Assembly (NCBI GenBank): GCA_035548175.1
Contig: DASZTO010000041.1
Location: forward strand, 1-56,523
Source of the DNA: CALCHA01 sp035548175
GTDB lineage: Bacteria > Planctomycetota > Phycisphaerae > WQYP01
Direction: 5' to 3'
Length of the DNA stretch: 56,523 nt
The position numbers were made by a program, and so were the translations under genes. A model generated the notes under the pieces. That model had not been told where the DNA came from. It did not search any database and saw only the letters and a list, made by a program, of their open reading frames with translations. Shown here piece by piece: positions 33,883-41,273 of the stretch (positions are counted from its first letter, which is position 1; every line of letters begins with the position of its first letter).

Positions 33883-34626
33883 TCACATCTCCCTGCAGGC
33901 CGCCAGATATTTCCGTATGGTCTCGGCCATGCCGAATTCAAGCGCGTCGGCTATCAGCGCATGGCCGATGGATACTTCCGCGACGTGCGGAACCCGCCGC
34001 GCAAAGATCGGCAGGTTGTGCAGATTGAGGTCGTGGCCGGCGTTGACGGCCAGGCCGGCCGCGTGCGCCCGGCGGGCGGCGGCGGCGTATGTCTCCAGCG
34101 ACCGCTCCAGCGCATCGCCCCCTCTGACAAAAGCGGCGGCATAGGGCTCCGTATAGAGCTCGATCCGCTCCGCCCCAAGCTCGCGCGCCGCTTCGATCGC
34201 CGGAGAATCGGCGTCCATGAACAGGCTTACCCGGCAGCCCAGATCGCGCATCTCGCGGACGAGCGGACGCAGCGCCGCCTGCTCCTCCGCCGTCAACGAC
34301 CAGCCATGATCGCTCGTGAACGCCTCGGTCGTGTCCGGCACCAGCGTGCATTGCGTCGGCCTCACGGCCCGGATGTGCGGCATGTAATCGATAAACGGGT
34401 TGCCTTCGATGTTGAACTCGGTGCCCGGAAACTCACGCCACAGCGCCGCCAGCGCGGTGACATCATCCGGCCGGATGTGCCGCCGATCCGGACGCGGATG
34501 AATCGTGATCCCCGCGGCGCCCGCCTCCAGAGCGATCCGCGCCAACCGTTCCACTGAAGGAATATCCAGCGCCCGCGTGTTGCGGAGCGTGGCGACTTTG
34601 TTGATGTTGACCGACAGATGGGGCAT
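33883..34626 (-). CDS. pdxJ: Pyridoxine 5'-phosphate synthase PdxJ
   Basis: 247 residues. PdxJ condenses 3-amino-2-oxopropyl phosphate with DXP to form pyridoxine 5'-phosphate. The TIM-barrel motifs are all here: LSVNINKVATLRNTR, GITIHPRPDRRHI, FNIEGNP, CTLVPDTTEAFTSDHG, VSLFMDAD, IELYTEPYA, VNAGHDLNLHNL and VSIGHALIADAL. It is the pathway partner of PdxA (1575-2675). A nested palindromic repeat element lies just upstream of its start at 34634-34757. Confidence 0.96.
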   Translation of the reverse strand: MPHLSVNINKVATLRNTRALDIPSVERLARIALEAGAAGITIHPRPDRRHIRPDDVTALAALWREFPGTEFNIEGNPFIDYMPHIRAVRPTQCTLVPDTTEAFTSDHGWSLTAEEQAALRPLVREMRDLGCRVSLFMDADSPAIEAARELGAERIELYTEPYAAAFVRGGDALERSLETYAAAARRAHAAGLAVNAGHDLNLHNLPIFARRVPHVAEVSIGHALIADALEFGMAETIRKYLAACREM

Positions 34627-34633
34627 GGACGAG

Positions 34634-34757
34634 CAGTCAGAAGTCAGAAGGCAGTAGTCAGACGACAGCAGTTTTGGCGTGACAAGTGTAGCAGGGATCG
34701 GGCGCCTGTGGCGCTTCGATCCCTGAATTCTAACTACTCACTACTGTCTACTGACTG
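34634..34757. repeat. Nested palindromic (MITE-like) element between pdxJ and sodC
   Basis: The outer arms are imperfect inverted repeats built of 7-8 bp units: CAGTCAGAAGTCAGAAGG at the left (34634-34668) and CTACTGTCTACTGACTG at the right (34731-34757). In the centre CAGGGATCG (34692-34700) pairs with CGATCCCTG (34717-34725), enclosing GCGCC/GGCGC (34702-34706 and 34710-34714) with a 3-nt loop. No coding content. Confidence 0.7.
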
Positions 34758-34770
34758 CGGCGCGCTTCCC

Positions 34771-35448
34771 TCAGTGCATCATCCCGCCCATCGGCATCGT
34801 CGCGGCGGGGCTCGACGACTTGGCGATCCCGATCACCCCCACGCCGATCCGACCGCCCGCATTGCCCACCGGCTGCGAAAAATCGTCGGGTTTTGCGTGG
34901 ATCACCACTCCCCGCCCGATGATCGGGTCCTTCATCCCCGCGATCGAAATCCCGTTGTCCATCATGTCGATCGTCGCCGTCCCCGAGCCGTCCGCCGTGA
35001 TGTTTCCCAGATCTCCCGCGTGATGCATCTCCGCCGTCGGAGCGCCGTGCGTGTGGCCTTCCGGATTGTAGTGACCGCCCGCCGCCGTGCCGTCATCCGA
35101 CGACTGATCCCCGTATTCATGGATATGGATCGCATGCGTGGAATTCGGCGCCAGGCCCGTGATGGTCCCATGAATGTGCACCCCCTTGCCCATGGTCACA
35201 AAATTGATCGTCCCCGAAACGCTGTTGCCCTTTGTCGGATAAATCACCGCCACCGCGTGGTCGACATTGCCCCACATCATCGAGTGATCCATCATCATCC
35301 CTTTGTCCTTCTTGCCCATCCCCATCCCCTGGCCCGACGCCGTCTCATGTCCCGCCGATCCCCCGGTTTGGCATCCGCCCCACGCGGCGGCGGCGAGGGT
35401 GCAGGTGGCGGCCAGCAGAAAACGACGTGCGGTGAGCCGGGCGGTCAT
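34771..35448 (-). CDS. sodC: Cu/Zn superoxide dismutase, exported
   Basis: 225 residues. It converts superoxide to oxygen and hydrogen peroxide outside the cytoplasm. An N-terminal signal peptide with a Cys at 26 (WGGC, a weak lipobox) precedes a Met/His-rich stretch (GMGMGKKDKGMMMDHSMM) that could bind copper. Active-site motifs are intact: HIHEYGD, GGHYNPEGHTHG, HHAGDLGN and GRGVVIHAKPDDF. The two conserved disulfide cysteines are replaced (HIHEYGDQ and GGRIGVGVIG instead of ...GDC and ...CGVIG), so the mature enzyme has no disulfide. The gene stands alone. Confidence 0.92.
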   Translation of the reverse strand: MTARLTARRFLLAATCTLAAAAWGGCQTGGSAGHETASGQGMGMGKKDKGMMMDHSMMWGNVDHAVAVIYPTKGNSVSGTINFVTMGKGVHIHGTITGLAPNSTHAIHIHEYGDQSSDDGTAAGGHYNPEGHTHGAPTAEMHHAGDLGNITADGSGTATIDMMDNGISIAGMKDPIIGRGVVIHAKPDDFSQPVGNAGGRIGVGVIGIAKSSSPAATMPMGGMMH

Positions 35449-35616
35449 GGCTTGCTCCTTCAGGAAGAGTCGGAATCACCCCAGCAGCATCATCCCTCCC
35501 GCCGCAAGCGTCAATAGCTCATCCGTACCGGCCTCCAAAACGTCCCCGCCGCCGTTTGCGTCCATCCTCGGTTCTCCTTACCTTAGCGGGCTCGGAATTT
35601 TTGGCTGGAGCCTGCG

Positions 35617-36726
35617 ATGAACATGAAACTGGCGGTCTTGCCCGGCGATGGCATCGGAACCGAAGTGATCGAGGCGGCGATGCGCGTCCTGCGGCACGTG
35701 GCGGGGAAATTCGGCCACGCCATTGACGCCCAGCACGGGGACATCGGTTGGGCCGCTCTCGATAATGGTCACAAAACCGCCTTGCCCGCCGCCACCAGGG
35801 ACCTGTGCGCCAAGTCCGATGCCATCTTCTTCGGCGCCGTCGGCCTGCCCGACCGGGACAAAACCCTGCCCCTCCAGGAACGCCCCGAACGCGTCGCACT
35901 CCTCGAACTTCGCAAGGGCCTCTTCGCCAACCTCCGCCACGTCGTCCTGCCCAAAAACCTCGCCCACCTCTGCCCGCTCAAGCCCTCGCTCATCGAAAAG
36001 GGCATCGACATCATGATCATCCGCGAGCTCACCGGCGGCCTCTACTACGGCCAGCCCCAGGGCGTCTCCGGCGCCTCCCCCAACCGCAAAGCCGTCGACA
36101 CCATGGCCTATTCCGAAAACGAAATTCAGCGCATCCTCACCGTCGGCTTCGAAACCGCCATGAAACGCCGCAAAAAACTCCTCTCCGTCGATAAGGCCAA
36201 CATCCTCGCCACCTCCGGCCTCTGGCGCGAACTCGCCACCGCCATGTCCAAGAAATACCCCGACGTGCAGGTCGAACACATGTACGTCGACAACGCCTCC
36301 ATGCAGCTCCTCCGCCGCCCCTCCGACTTCGACGTCATCGTCACGGAAAACACCTTCGGCGATATCCTCTCCGACGAAGCCTCCATGCTCGCCGGCTCCA
36401 TCGGCCTCGTCCCCTCCGCCTCCCTCGGCAACGAATTCCTCGCGACCTACGACCCCGCCGCCAAAGGCCTCCCGCGCACGACGCCGTTCTACGAACCCAT
36501 CCACGGCAGCGCCCCCGACATCGCCGGCAAAGACCTCGCCAACCCCATCGCCACCATCCTCACCGGCTCGATGATGCTCCGCTACACCTTCAGCCTTCAG
36601 AAGGAAGCCGACGCGATCGACGCCGCCACCTTCGCCGTGCTCAACGAGGGCAAAACCCTCACCGGCGATCTCGGCGGCAAGAGCAAGTGCAGCGAAGTCG
36701 CCGCCGCGGTGATTGCGAAAATCTGA
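35617..36726 (+). CDS. leuB: 3-isopropylmalate dehydrogenase
   Basis: 369 residues, the usual length. It oxidises and decarboxylates 3-isopropylmalate in leucine synthesis. VLPGDGIGTEVIEAA near the start, LELRKGLFANLRH with the substrate-binding arginines, RELTGGLYYGQPQG, and the dehydrogenase signature NTFGDILSDEASMLAGSIGLVPSASLG (Asp residues for metal) are diagnostic; EPIHGSAPDIAGKDLANP closes the NAD site. Alternatives are tartrate or isocitrate dehydrogenase, but RELTGGLYYG fits LeuB. ATG 35617 has GGAG upstream. Other leucine genes are not adjacent. Confidence 0.94.
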   Translation: MNMKLAVLPGDGIGTEVIEAAMRVLRHVAGKFGHAIDAQHGDIGWAALDNGHKTALPAATRDLCAKSDAIFFGAVGLPDRDKTLPLQERPERVALLELRKGLFANLRHVVLPKNLAHLCPLKPSLIEKGIDIMIIRELTGGLYYGQPQGVSGASPNRKAVDTMAYSENEIQRILTVGFETAMKRRKKLLSVDKANILATSGLWRELATAMSKKYPDVQVEHMYVDNASMQLLRRPSDFDVIVTENTFGDILSDEASMLAGSIGLVPSASLGNEFLATYDPAAKGLPRTTPFYEPIHGSAPDIAGKDLANPIATILTGSMMLRYTFSLQKEADAIDAATFAVLNEGKTLTGDLGGKSKCSEVAAAVIAKI

Positions 36727-36860
36727 TCGTAAGCCCGAGAGATTCGCACGTTGCCCTTTCACACCCTCGCCACGCAGCGGTGCTGCGGAATTCCCGGCTC
36801 GTCCGGGCCTCAATTCTCGCGGAGGGCTATAATCCGGTGACGTGCACCGGAGGGTCCGCC

Positions 36861-37649
36861 ATGCCGACCAGGAAGTCCGCCGCCAAGAGCTCGACGAAAA
36901 AATCCGCCACATCCGCCGCCAAAGCCCTGCTTTCGCGCTACCGCGAAAAGCGCGATTTCCACAAAACCCCCGAGCCCACCGGCGGAAAATCTTCCGGAAA
37001 AACCCTGGCCTATTGCGTTCAGAAGCACCTCGCCTCCCATCTCCACTATGACTTTCGCCTGGAGTGGCGGGGCGTCCTCCTCAGTTGGGCCGTCCCCAAG
37101 GGCCCCAGCTTGAACCCCCGCGACAAGCGGCTGGCGATGCGCGTCGAGGATCACCCTTACGACTACCGCACCTTCGAGGGCGTCATTCCCTCGGGCTATG
37201 GCGCGGGCGTCGTCATGTTGTGGGATGAGGGAACCTGGACCCCGGAGGAAGGCTTCGACGACGTCTCCGCCGCGCTGCGCAAAGGCGAGCTCAAATTTCG
37301 TCTCGACGGCGCCAAGCTCAAGGGCTCCTGGGTGCTCGTGCGCACACGCTCCCCGAACGGTCGCGGACCCACGCCCACGGGCGAACGCGAGCAATGGCTG
37401 CTCATCAAGCACAAGGACGAATGGGCCGGCGACATCGATGTGACCGCCAAGTTTGACAAGTCCGTCCGCTCGAATCACGACTTCGAAGGCATCCTGAGGA
37501 ACGCCGACGTCTGGGAAAGCCATCAGCCCGGAAAAGAGGACCTGCAGGCGATCGTCGAAAAGGTCATCGCCCTGCGCGAAAAAGAAGGCGCGGGAGCCCG
37601 CAAGCCTCCGAAGCCCCGGCCGGCAAAAAAGAAGCGCACCACACAATAA
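36861..37649 (+). CDS. Stand-alone LigD-type DNA 3'-phosphoesterase domain protein
   Basis: 262 residues. A Lys/Ser/Ala-rich tail (1-25) precedes the phosphoesterase domain of bacterial NHEJ ligase D: KHLASHLHYDFRLEW with the metal-binding His and Asp, LLSWAVPKGPSL, EDHPYDYRTFEGVIPSGYGAGVVMLWDEGTW, GSWVLVRTR and EQWLLIKHKDE. The C-terminal tail is Lys/Pro-rich (KPRPAKKKRTTQ). In LigD the domain trims 3'-phosphate or ribonucleotide ends. No polymerase or ligase domain is attached and no Ku gene is in view. GGAGG precedes ATG 36861. Confidence 0.9.
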   Translation: MPTRKSAAKSSTKKSATSAAKALLSRYREKRDFHKTPEPTGGKSSGKTLAYCVQKHLASHLHYDFRLEWRGVLLSWAVPKGPSLNPRDKRLAMRVEDHPYDYRTFEGVIPSGYGAGVVMLWDEGTWTPEEGFDDVSAALRKGELKFRLDGAKLKGSWVLVRTRSPNGRGPTPTGEREQWLLIKHKDEWAGDIDVTAKFDKSVRSNHDFEGILRNADVWESHQPGKEDLQAIVEKVIALREKEGAGARKPPKPRPAKKKRTTQ

Positions 37650-37714
37650 AGAGTTCGACGACCGCACGCCCCCGCCGCTTTAGCCCGTGGCCCATCGCTC
37701 CCCAGGCTCCTCGC

Positions 37715-39169
37715 TCACAGCCCGCCCTTCAAATGCTTCTTCGGCTTGGCAGGCGCTTTGGCCGCCGATCCGCCGCCGCTGCCGGCGCCCGTCCCAGCCC
37801 CCGCTCCCACCGCGGCCGCCGGCTTCGCCGGTTCCGGAGGCAATTCCCCGCTGGCGATCTTCGCGTCCCTTTCCGCCTCCGCCATCGACAGCGATATCCG
37901 CCGCTTCTCCCGGTCAATCCCCAATATTTTCGCCCTCACCTTGTCCCCGTCCTTCACCACTTCCCCTGGCCGATTGATCCGCTTGAGCGCCAGCTGGCTC
38001 ACGTGCACCAGCCCCTCCACCCCCGGCGCCAGCTCCACAAACGCCCCGAACTCCACCACCTTCTTCACCGTCCCATCCACCGTCGTCCCCACCGGAAAAT
38101 CCTGCTCCACCGTGTCCCACGGATCCTTCGCCAGCTGCTTGAGCGACAGCGATACTCGCTTCTTGTCCTTGTCCAGCCCGATGATCATCACCTGTATCTT
38201 CGAGCCCTCCTGCACGATCTTCTTCGGATCGCTGACCCGCTGGTGGCTCATCGCCGACACGTGCAGCAGACCGTCCACGCCTCCCAGATCGATGAACGCA
38301 CCGTACGGCTGCACGCTCCGCACCGTCCCCTCACGCACCTGCCCCACGGCCAGCTCGCCCCACGTCTGCTCGGCCATCTTGGCCTCGGCTTCCTCCATGA
38401 TCGCCCGCCGCGACAGCACGATGTTGTGGTCCTCGCGGTCCACCTTCATCACCCGCACGGGCATCTTCTGGTTCAGGAACACCGACAGGTCCTGGTGAAA
38501 TTTCGTGTCCACCTGTCCCGCGGGCATGAACGCCCGCGTCGTCCCCACCCGCAGCTCCAATCCCCCCTTGTTCACCCCCGTCACCATCGCTTCCACCGTG
38601 TCCCCCGGCGACAGCGTCTCCCACGCCCCATGCTGAATCGCCCCTTTCCTCGCCAGAATCACCAGCCCTTCCCGCGCGTCGTACCCCTTGTAGATAAACT
38701 CATATTCCTGCCCCACCTCGATCCCCTTCTTCTCCGGTTCCGATTCCGTCGGTTGATCGAACTGTTCCAGCGGAACCACGCCCTGGCTCTTGCCCCCAAT
38801 GTCCACCAGCACGTTCAACCCCTGAATCGCCACGATCTTCCCCCGCTTGATGTTGTCCGGGTTGATCCGCTCTTCGTGCGCGTGGCTGTGACGCCTCGCG
38901 CCCGGCCGGCCCCCGCGCACCGGTCGCGACGGATCCAGCTTCGGGCCGCTCCCCTGCGGCGCGGGGCTCTCCGCCGGCAACGCATTCGACGACCCCGCCA
39001 TCAATTCCTCGATCGACAAGCCCCCCAGCGCCTGGTTCACTTCCCGCTCAATGTCCGATTTCTCTCCACCCGCGCCCGGCGCCGGCGGCGGAACAAACGG
39101 TATTCCGTGGGCTTTCGCCGCTTCGGATGGCTGGTGCACGCTCTCGCTGGATGACTGGTCGGACGTCAT
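37715..39169 (-). CDS. RNA-binding protein with four S1 domains (RpsA-like)
   Basis: 484 residues. An unstructured N-terminal part (1-105) is rich in Pro, Gly and charge. Four S1 domains follow, roughly 105-178, 190-258, 276-345 and 362-430, each with the typical VDIGGKSQGVV/VGTTRAFMPAGQ/FIDLGGVDGLLHVS/FVELAPGVEGLVHVS strands. The last two are the closest to consensus. The C-terminus is Ala/Gly/Lys-rich, ending PKKHLKGGL. It may be ribosomal protein S1 itself or a paralogue. The ATG is at 39169; a longer open frame to 39409 is not convincing. Strongly G-ending codons. Confidence 0.85.
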   Translation of the reverse strand: MTSDQSSSESVHQPSEAAKAHGIPFVPPPAPGAGGEKSDIEREVNQALGGLSIEELMAGSSNALPAESPAPQGSGPKLDPSRPVRGGRPGARRHSHAHEERINPDNIKRGKIVAIQGLNVLVDIGGKSQGVVPLEQFDQPTESEPEKKGIEVGQEYEFIYKGYDAREGLVILARKGAIQHGAWETLSPGDTVEAMVTGVNKGGLELRVGTTRAFMPAGQVDTKFHQDLSVFLNQKMPVRVMKVDREDHNIVLSRRAIMEEAEAKMAEQTWGELAVGQVREGTVRSVQPYGAFIDLGGVDGLLHVSAMSHQRVSDPKKIVQEGSKIQVMIIGLDKDKKRVSLSLKQLAKDPWDTVEQDFPVGTTVDGTVKKVVEFGAFVELAPGVEGLVHVSQLALKRINRPGEVVKDGDKVRAKILGIDREKRRISLSMAEAERDAKIASGELPPEPAKPAAAVGAGAGTGAGSGGGSAAKAPAKPKKHLKGGL

Positions 39170-39368
39170 TTTCGGCCTCAAGACTGAACCGTGGGTACGC
39201 GGCCCGGGGGCACAAAACCCCGGCGAAACAAAACATCCTACTGCAACCCGCTGAAATGACAAACCCGCCGTTCCCCAAAAAAAGCCCCAAATTCCCATAC
39301 GTGAAGCCTTTTTCGATCGCCCGCTTGCGGTACCATGTCCTCGCTCACTCTTCTCGAGATCCCGGCCC

Positions 39369-40436
39369 ATGTCCCAGCGCGAACGCCTCGGCGCGGAAGA
39401 ACTCGCCATCGTCCTCTCTTACTTCGACGTCGGTCCCATCCGGTCGATCAAGGAGTTTCCCCGTGGCTCCCGCCGCGCGCCTAAACTCCTCGTCACCGCT
39501 CACAACGGACAGTTCCTTCTCAAACGCCGCGCCAAGGGTAAAGATGACCCCTTCAAGGTCGCCTTCTCACACGCACTCCAGCTCTACCTCGCCTCCCGCC
39601 AATTCCCCCTCCCCCATCTCGTCGGCACCCGCGTCGACAACAATTCCATGCTCCAGCTCAACGGCCACGTCTACGAACTCTTCGAATTCATCCGCGGCGG
39701 ACCCTACGACGCCTCCGTCGAAGCCACCGCGGACGCCGGCAAAATCCTCGCCCTCTACCACCGCCTCCTCCGCGATTACACCCCCGAGTTCGATCCCCCC
39801 GTCGGCTCCTACCACGATGCCATCCCCATCAACACCGGCCTCGACCAGATCCCCGTCACCTTCAACCGCCTCGATCGCATGCCCAATATCTCCCAGGAGC
39901 AGGTCGACACCACCCTCGCCTTCCTCCGCGATTCCTACATCCAGGCGGCTGTCGCCGTCAACGACGCCGGTCTCCGCGACTGGCCCATCCAGATCGTTCA
40001 CTCCGACTGGCACCCCGGCAACATGCTCTTCCTCAACCGCCGCGTCGTCGCAGTCATCGACTACGACGCCGCCCGGCTCCAGCAACGCGTCATCGACCTC
40101 GCCAACGGGGCGCTCCAGTTCTCCATCATCGGCAGCTCCGAAGAGCCCCAGGCCTGGCCCGACCACGTCGATGAGCCCCGCTTCGTCGCCTTCCTTCGCG
40201 GTTACGACGATGTCGACATCATTTCCGCCGCCGAACTCCAGGTCATCCCCCACCTCATGGTCGAGGCCCTGGTCGCCGAGTCAGTCCTCCCCATCGCCGC
40301 CACGGGGTCCTTCGGTCGCATCGAGGGCTATGGCTTCCTCCAGATGATTGAGCGCAAGGTCCGGTGGATTCAGCAGCGCGGCGCCGCCCTGGTCGCGGAC
40401 CTCACGCCTGGCGAGAGCAACGCCCCGACGGCCTAG
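39369..40436 (+). CDS. Aminoglycoside/homoserine phosphotransferase-like kinase
   Basis: 355 residues of the APH/CotS-like phosphotransferase fold. After a nucleotide-binding part (GQFLLKRR with the Lys), the Brenner-type motif IVHSDWHPGNMLF gives the catalytic Asp, and AVIDYDAAR the metal-binding Asp. YELFEFIRGGPY is a family-like linker. It may phosphorylate a small molecule; the substrate is not apparent. It is divergent from the S1-domain gene with 199 bp between the starts. Confidence 0.82.
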   Translation: MSQRERLGAEELAIVLSYFDVGPIRSIKEFPRGSRRAPKLLVTAHNGQFLLKRRAKGKDDPFKVAFSHALQLYLASRQFPLPHLVGTRVDNNSMLQLNGHVYELFEFIRGGPYDASVEATADAGKILALYHRLLRDYTPEFDPPVGSYHDAIPINTGLDQIPVTFNRLDRMPNISQEQVDTTLAFLRDSYIQAAVAVNDAGLRDWPIQIVHSDWHPGNMLFLNRRVVAVIDYDAARLQQRVIDLANGALQFSIIGSSEEPQAWPDHVDEPRFVAFLRGYDDVDIISAAELQVIPHLMVEALVAESVLPIAATGSFGRIEGYGFLQMIERKVRWIQQRGAALVADLTPGESNAPTA

Positions 40437-40634
40437 CCGCGCCCCCACCAAGGCCCAAAGAAGCGGCGCAGCTTCCCCATCTTCACAGCTCAGGCGCGAG
40501 GTTGAGAACTTTCCCGCCCCCGCGCCCCCTCGCAACCCCTGCTCAACCAGCCAACAACCCCCTCACCCGGGGTCGGCTCCCCCGTCTAACCTCAGGGGTG
40601 CAATGTGGTTATCTTCGCAAAATCCCCTCAAGAG

Positions 40635-40662
40635 TTGTCCCCGGCTTTTGCGAATCTATACT
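40635..40662 (+). promoter_or_regulatory. Sigma70-like promoter of the XRE-type regulator gene
   Basis: TTGTCC at 40635-40640 and TATACT at 40657-40662 with a 16-bp spacer, in an AT-rich stretch 60 bp before the start codon at 40722. Confidence 0.5.
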
Positions 40663-40721
40663 TAGATGTTCATCCGAACGATGGTTTAACACCTAGTCGT
40701 TTTTTATCACCGGAGCACCCT

Positions 40722-41066
40722 ATGCGTTTCGATCAGGAAGTCCCGCTCAATACCGCCGCCATCTGTGAGCGGCTCAAGCAGGTGCGGGTTCAGGTCTGCG
40801 GCACCCGCGGGCAGTCCCATTTCGCCGCCCTGTTGCATCTATCCCCCTCCACCTACAACTATTACGAAAAGGGCCGCGTGCCCCCCGTGGACGTGCTCGA
40901 CCGCGCCGCACGGGTTACCGGCGCCCCTCTCCTCTGGCTGATCCGCGGCGAGCCCACGGATTTCGCCCTCGAGTCTCTCAGCAAGATCGAAGTGCCCGCC
41001 TCCAATGGCAGCCCCGATCTCTCCGAGTCCGTTCAGCCAAACACCGCCGGCACCGCAGCCGCCTGA
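40722..41066 (+). CDS. XRE/HTH-type DNA-binding regulator
   Basis: 114 residues. The helix-turn-helix is in residues about 12-68: AAICERLKQVRVQV, then SHFAALLHLSPSTYNYYEKGRVPPVDVLDRAARVTGAPLLWLI, the Cro/CI layout with recognition helix around SPSTYNYYE. The tail is Ser/Pro/Ala-rich. A CGGAG motif precedes ATG 40722; a longer frame from 40605 would pass through the promoter. It ends in a good intrinsic terminator at 41097-41119, so it forms a single-gene unit. Confidence 0.8.
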   Translation: MRFDQEVPLNTAAICERLKQVRVQVCGTRGQSHFAALLHLSPSTYNYYEKGRVPPVDVLDRAARVTGAPLLWLIRGEPTDFALESLSKIEVPASNGSPDLSESVQPNTAGTAAA

Positions 41067-41096
41067 GACCCCGCCTGCAACTTCAGCACCTCCCAC

Positions 41097-41119
41097 GGCC
41101 GCCAATGGGCGGCCTTTTT
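41097..41119 (+). terminator. Rho-independent terminator after the XRE-type gene
   Basis: GGCCGCC (41097-41103) pairs with GGCGGCC (41108-41114) around a 4-nt loop, followed by TTTTTC. Confidence 0.8.
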
Positions 41120-41273
41120 CATGGAATCGCAAATCCTCCGCCCCCCCGCGCACACCCTCCCCGCGCACACCCCCCGCGCCAAAACTGGCACCCCCGTTCT
41201 GTTTCGCTATGCTGCCCCCTGAACACCCGCCAGCCCTCGCTGACTCACCCGACCGCGCAGGAAGGAAACCCTC

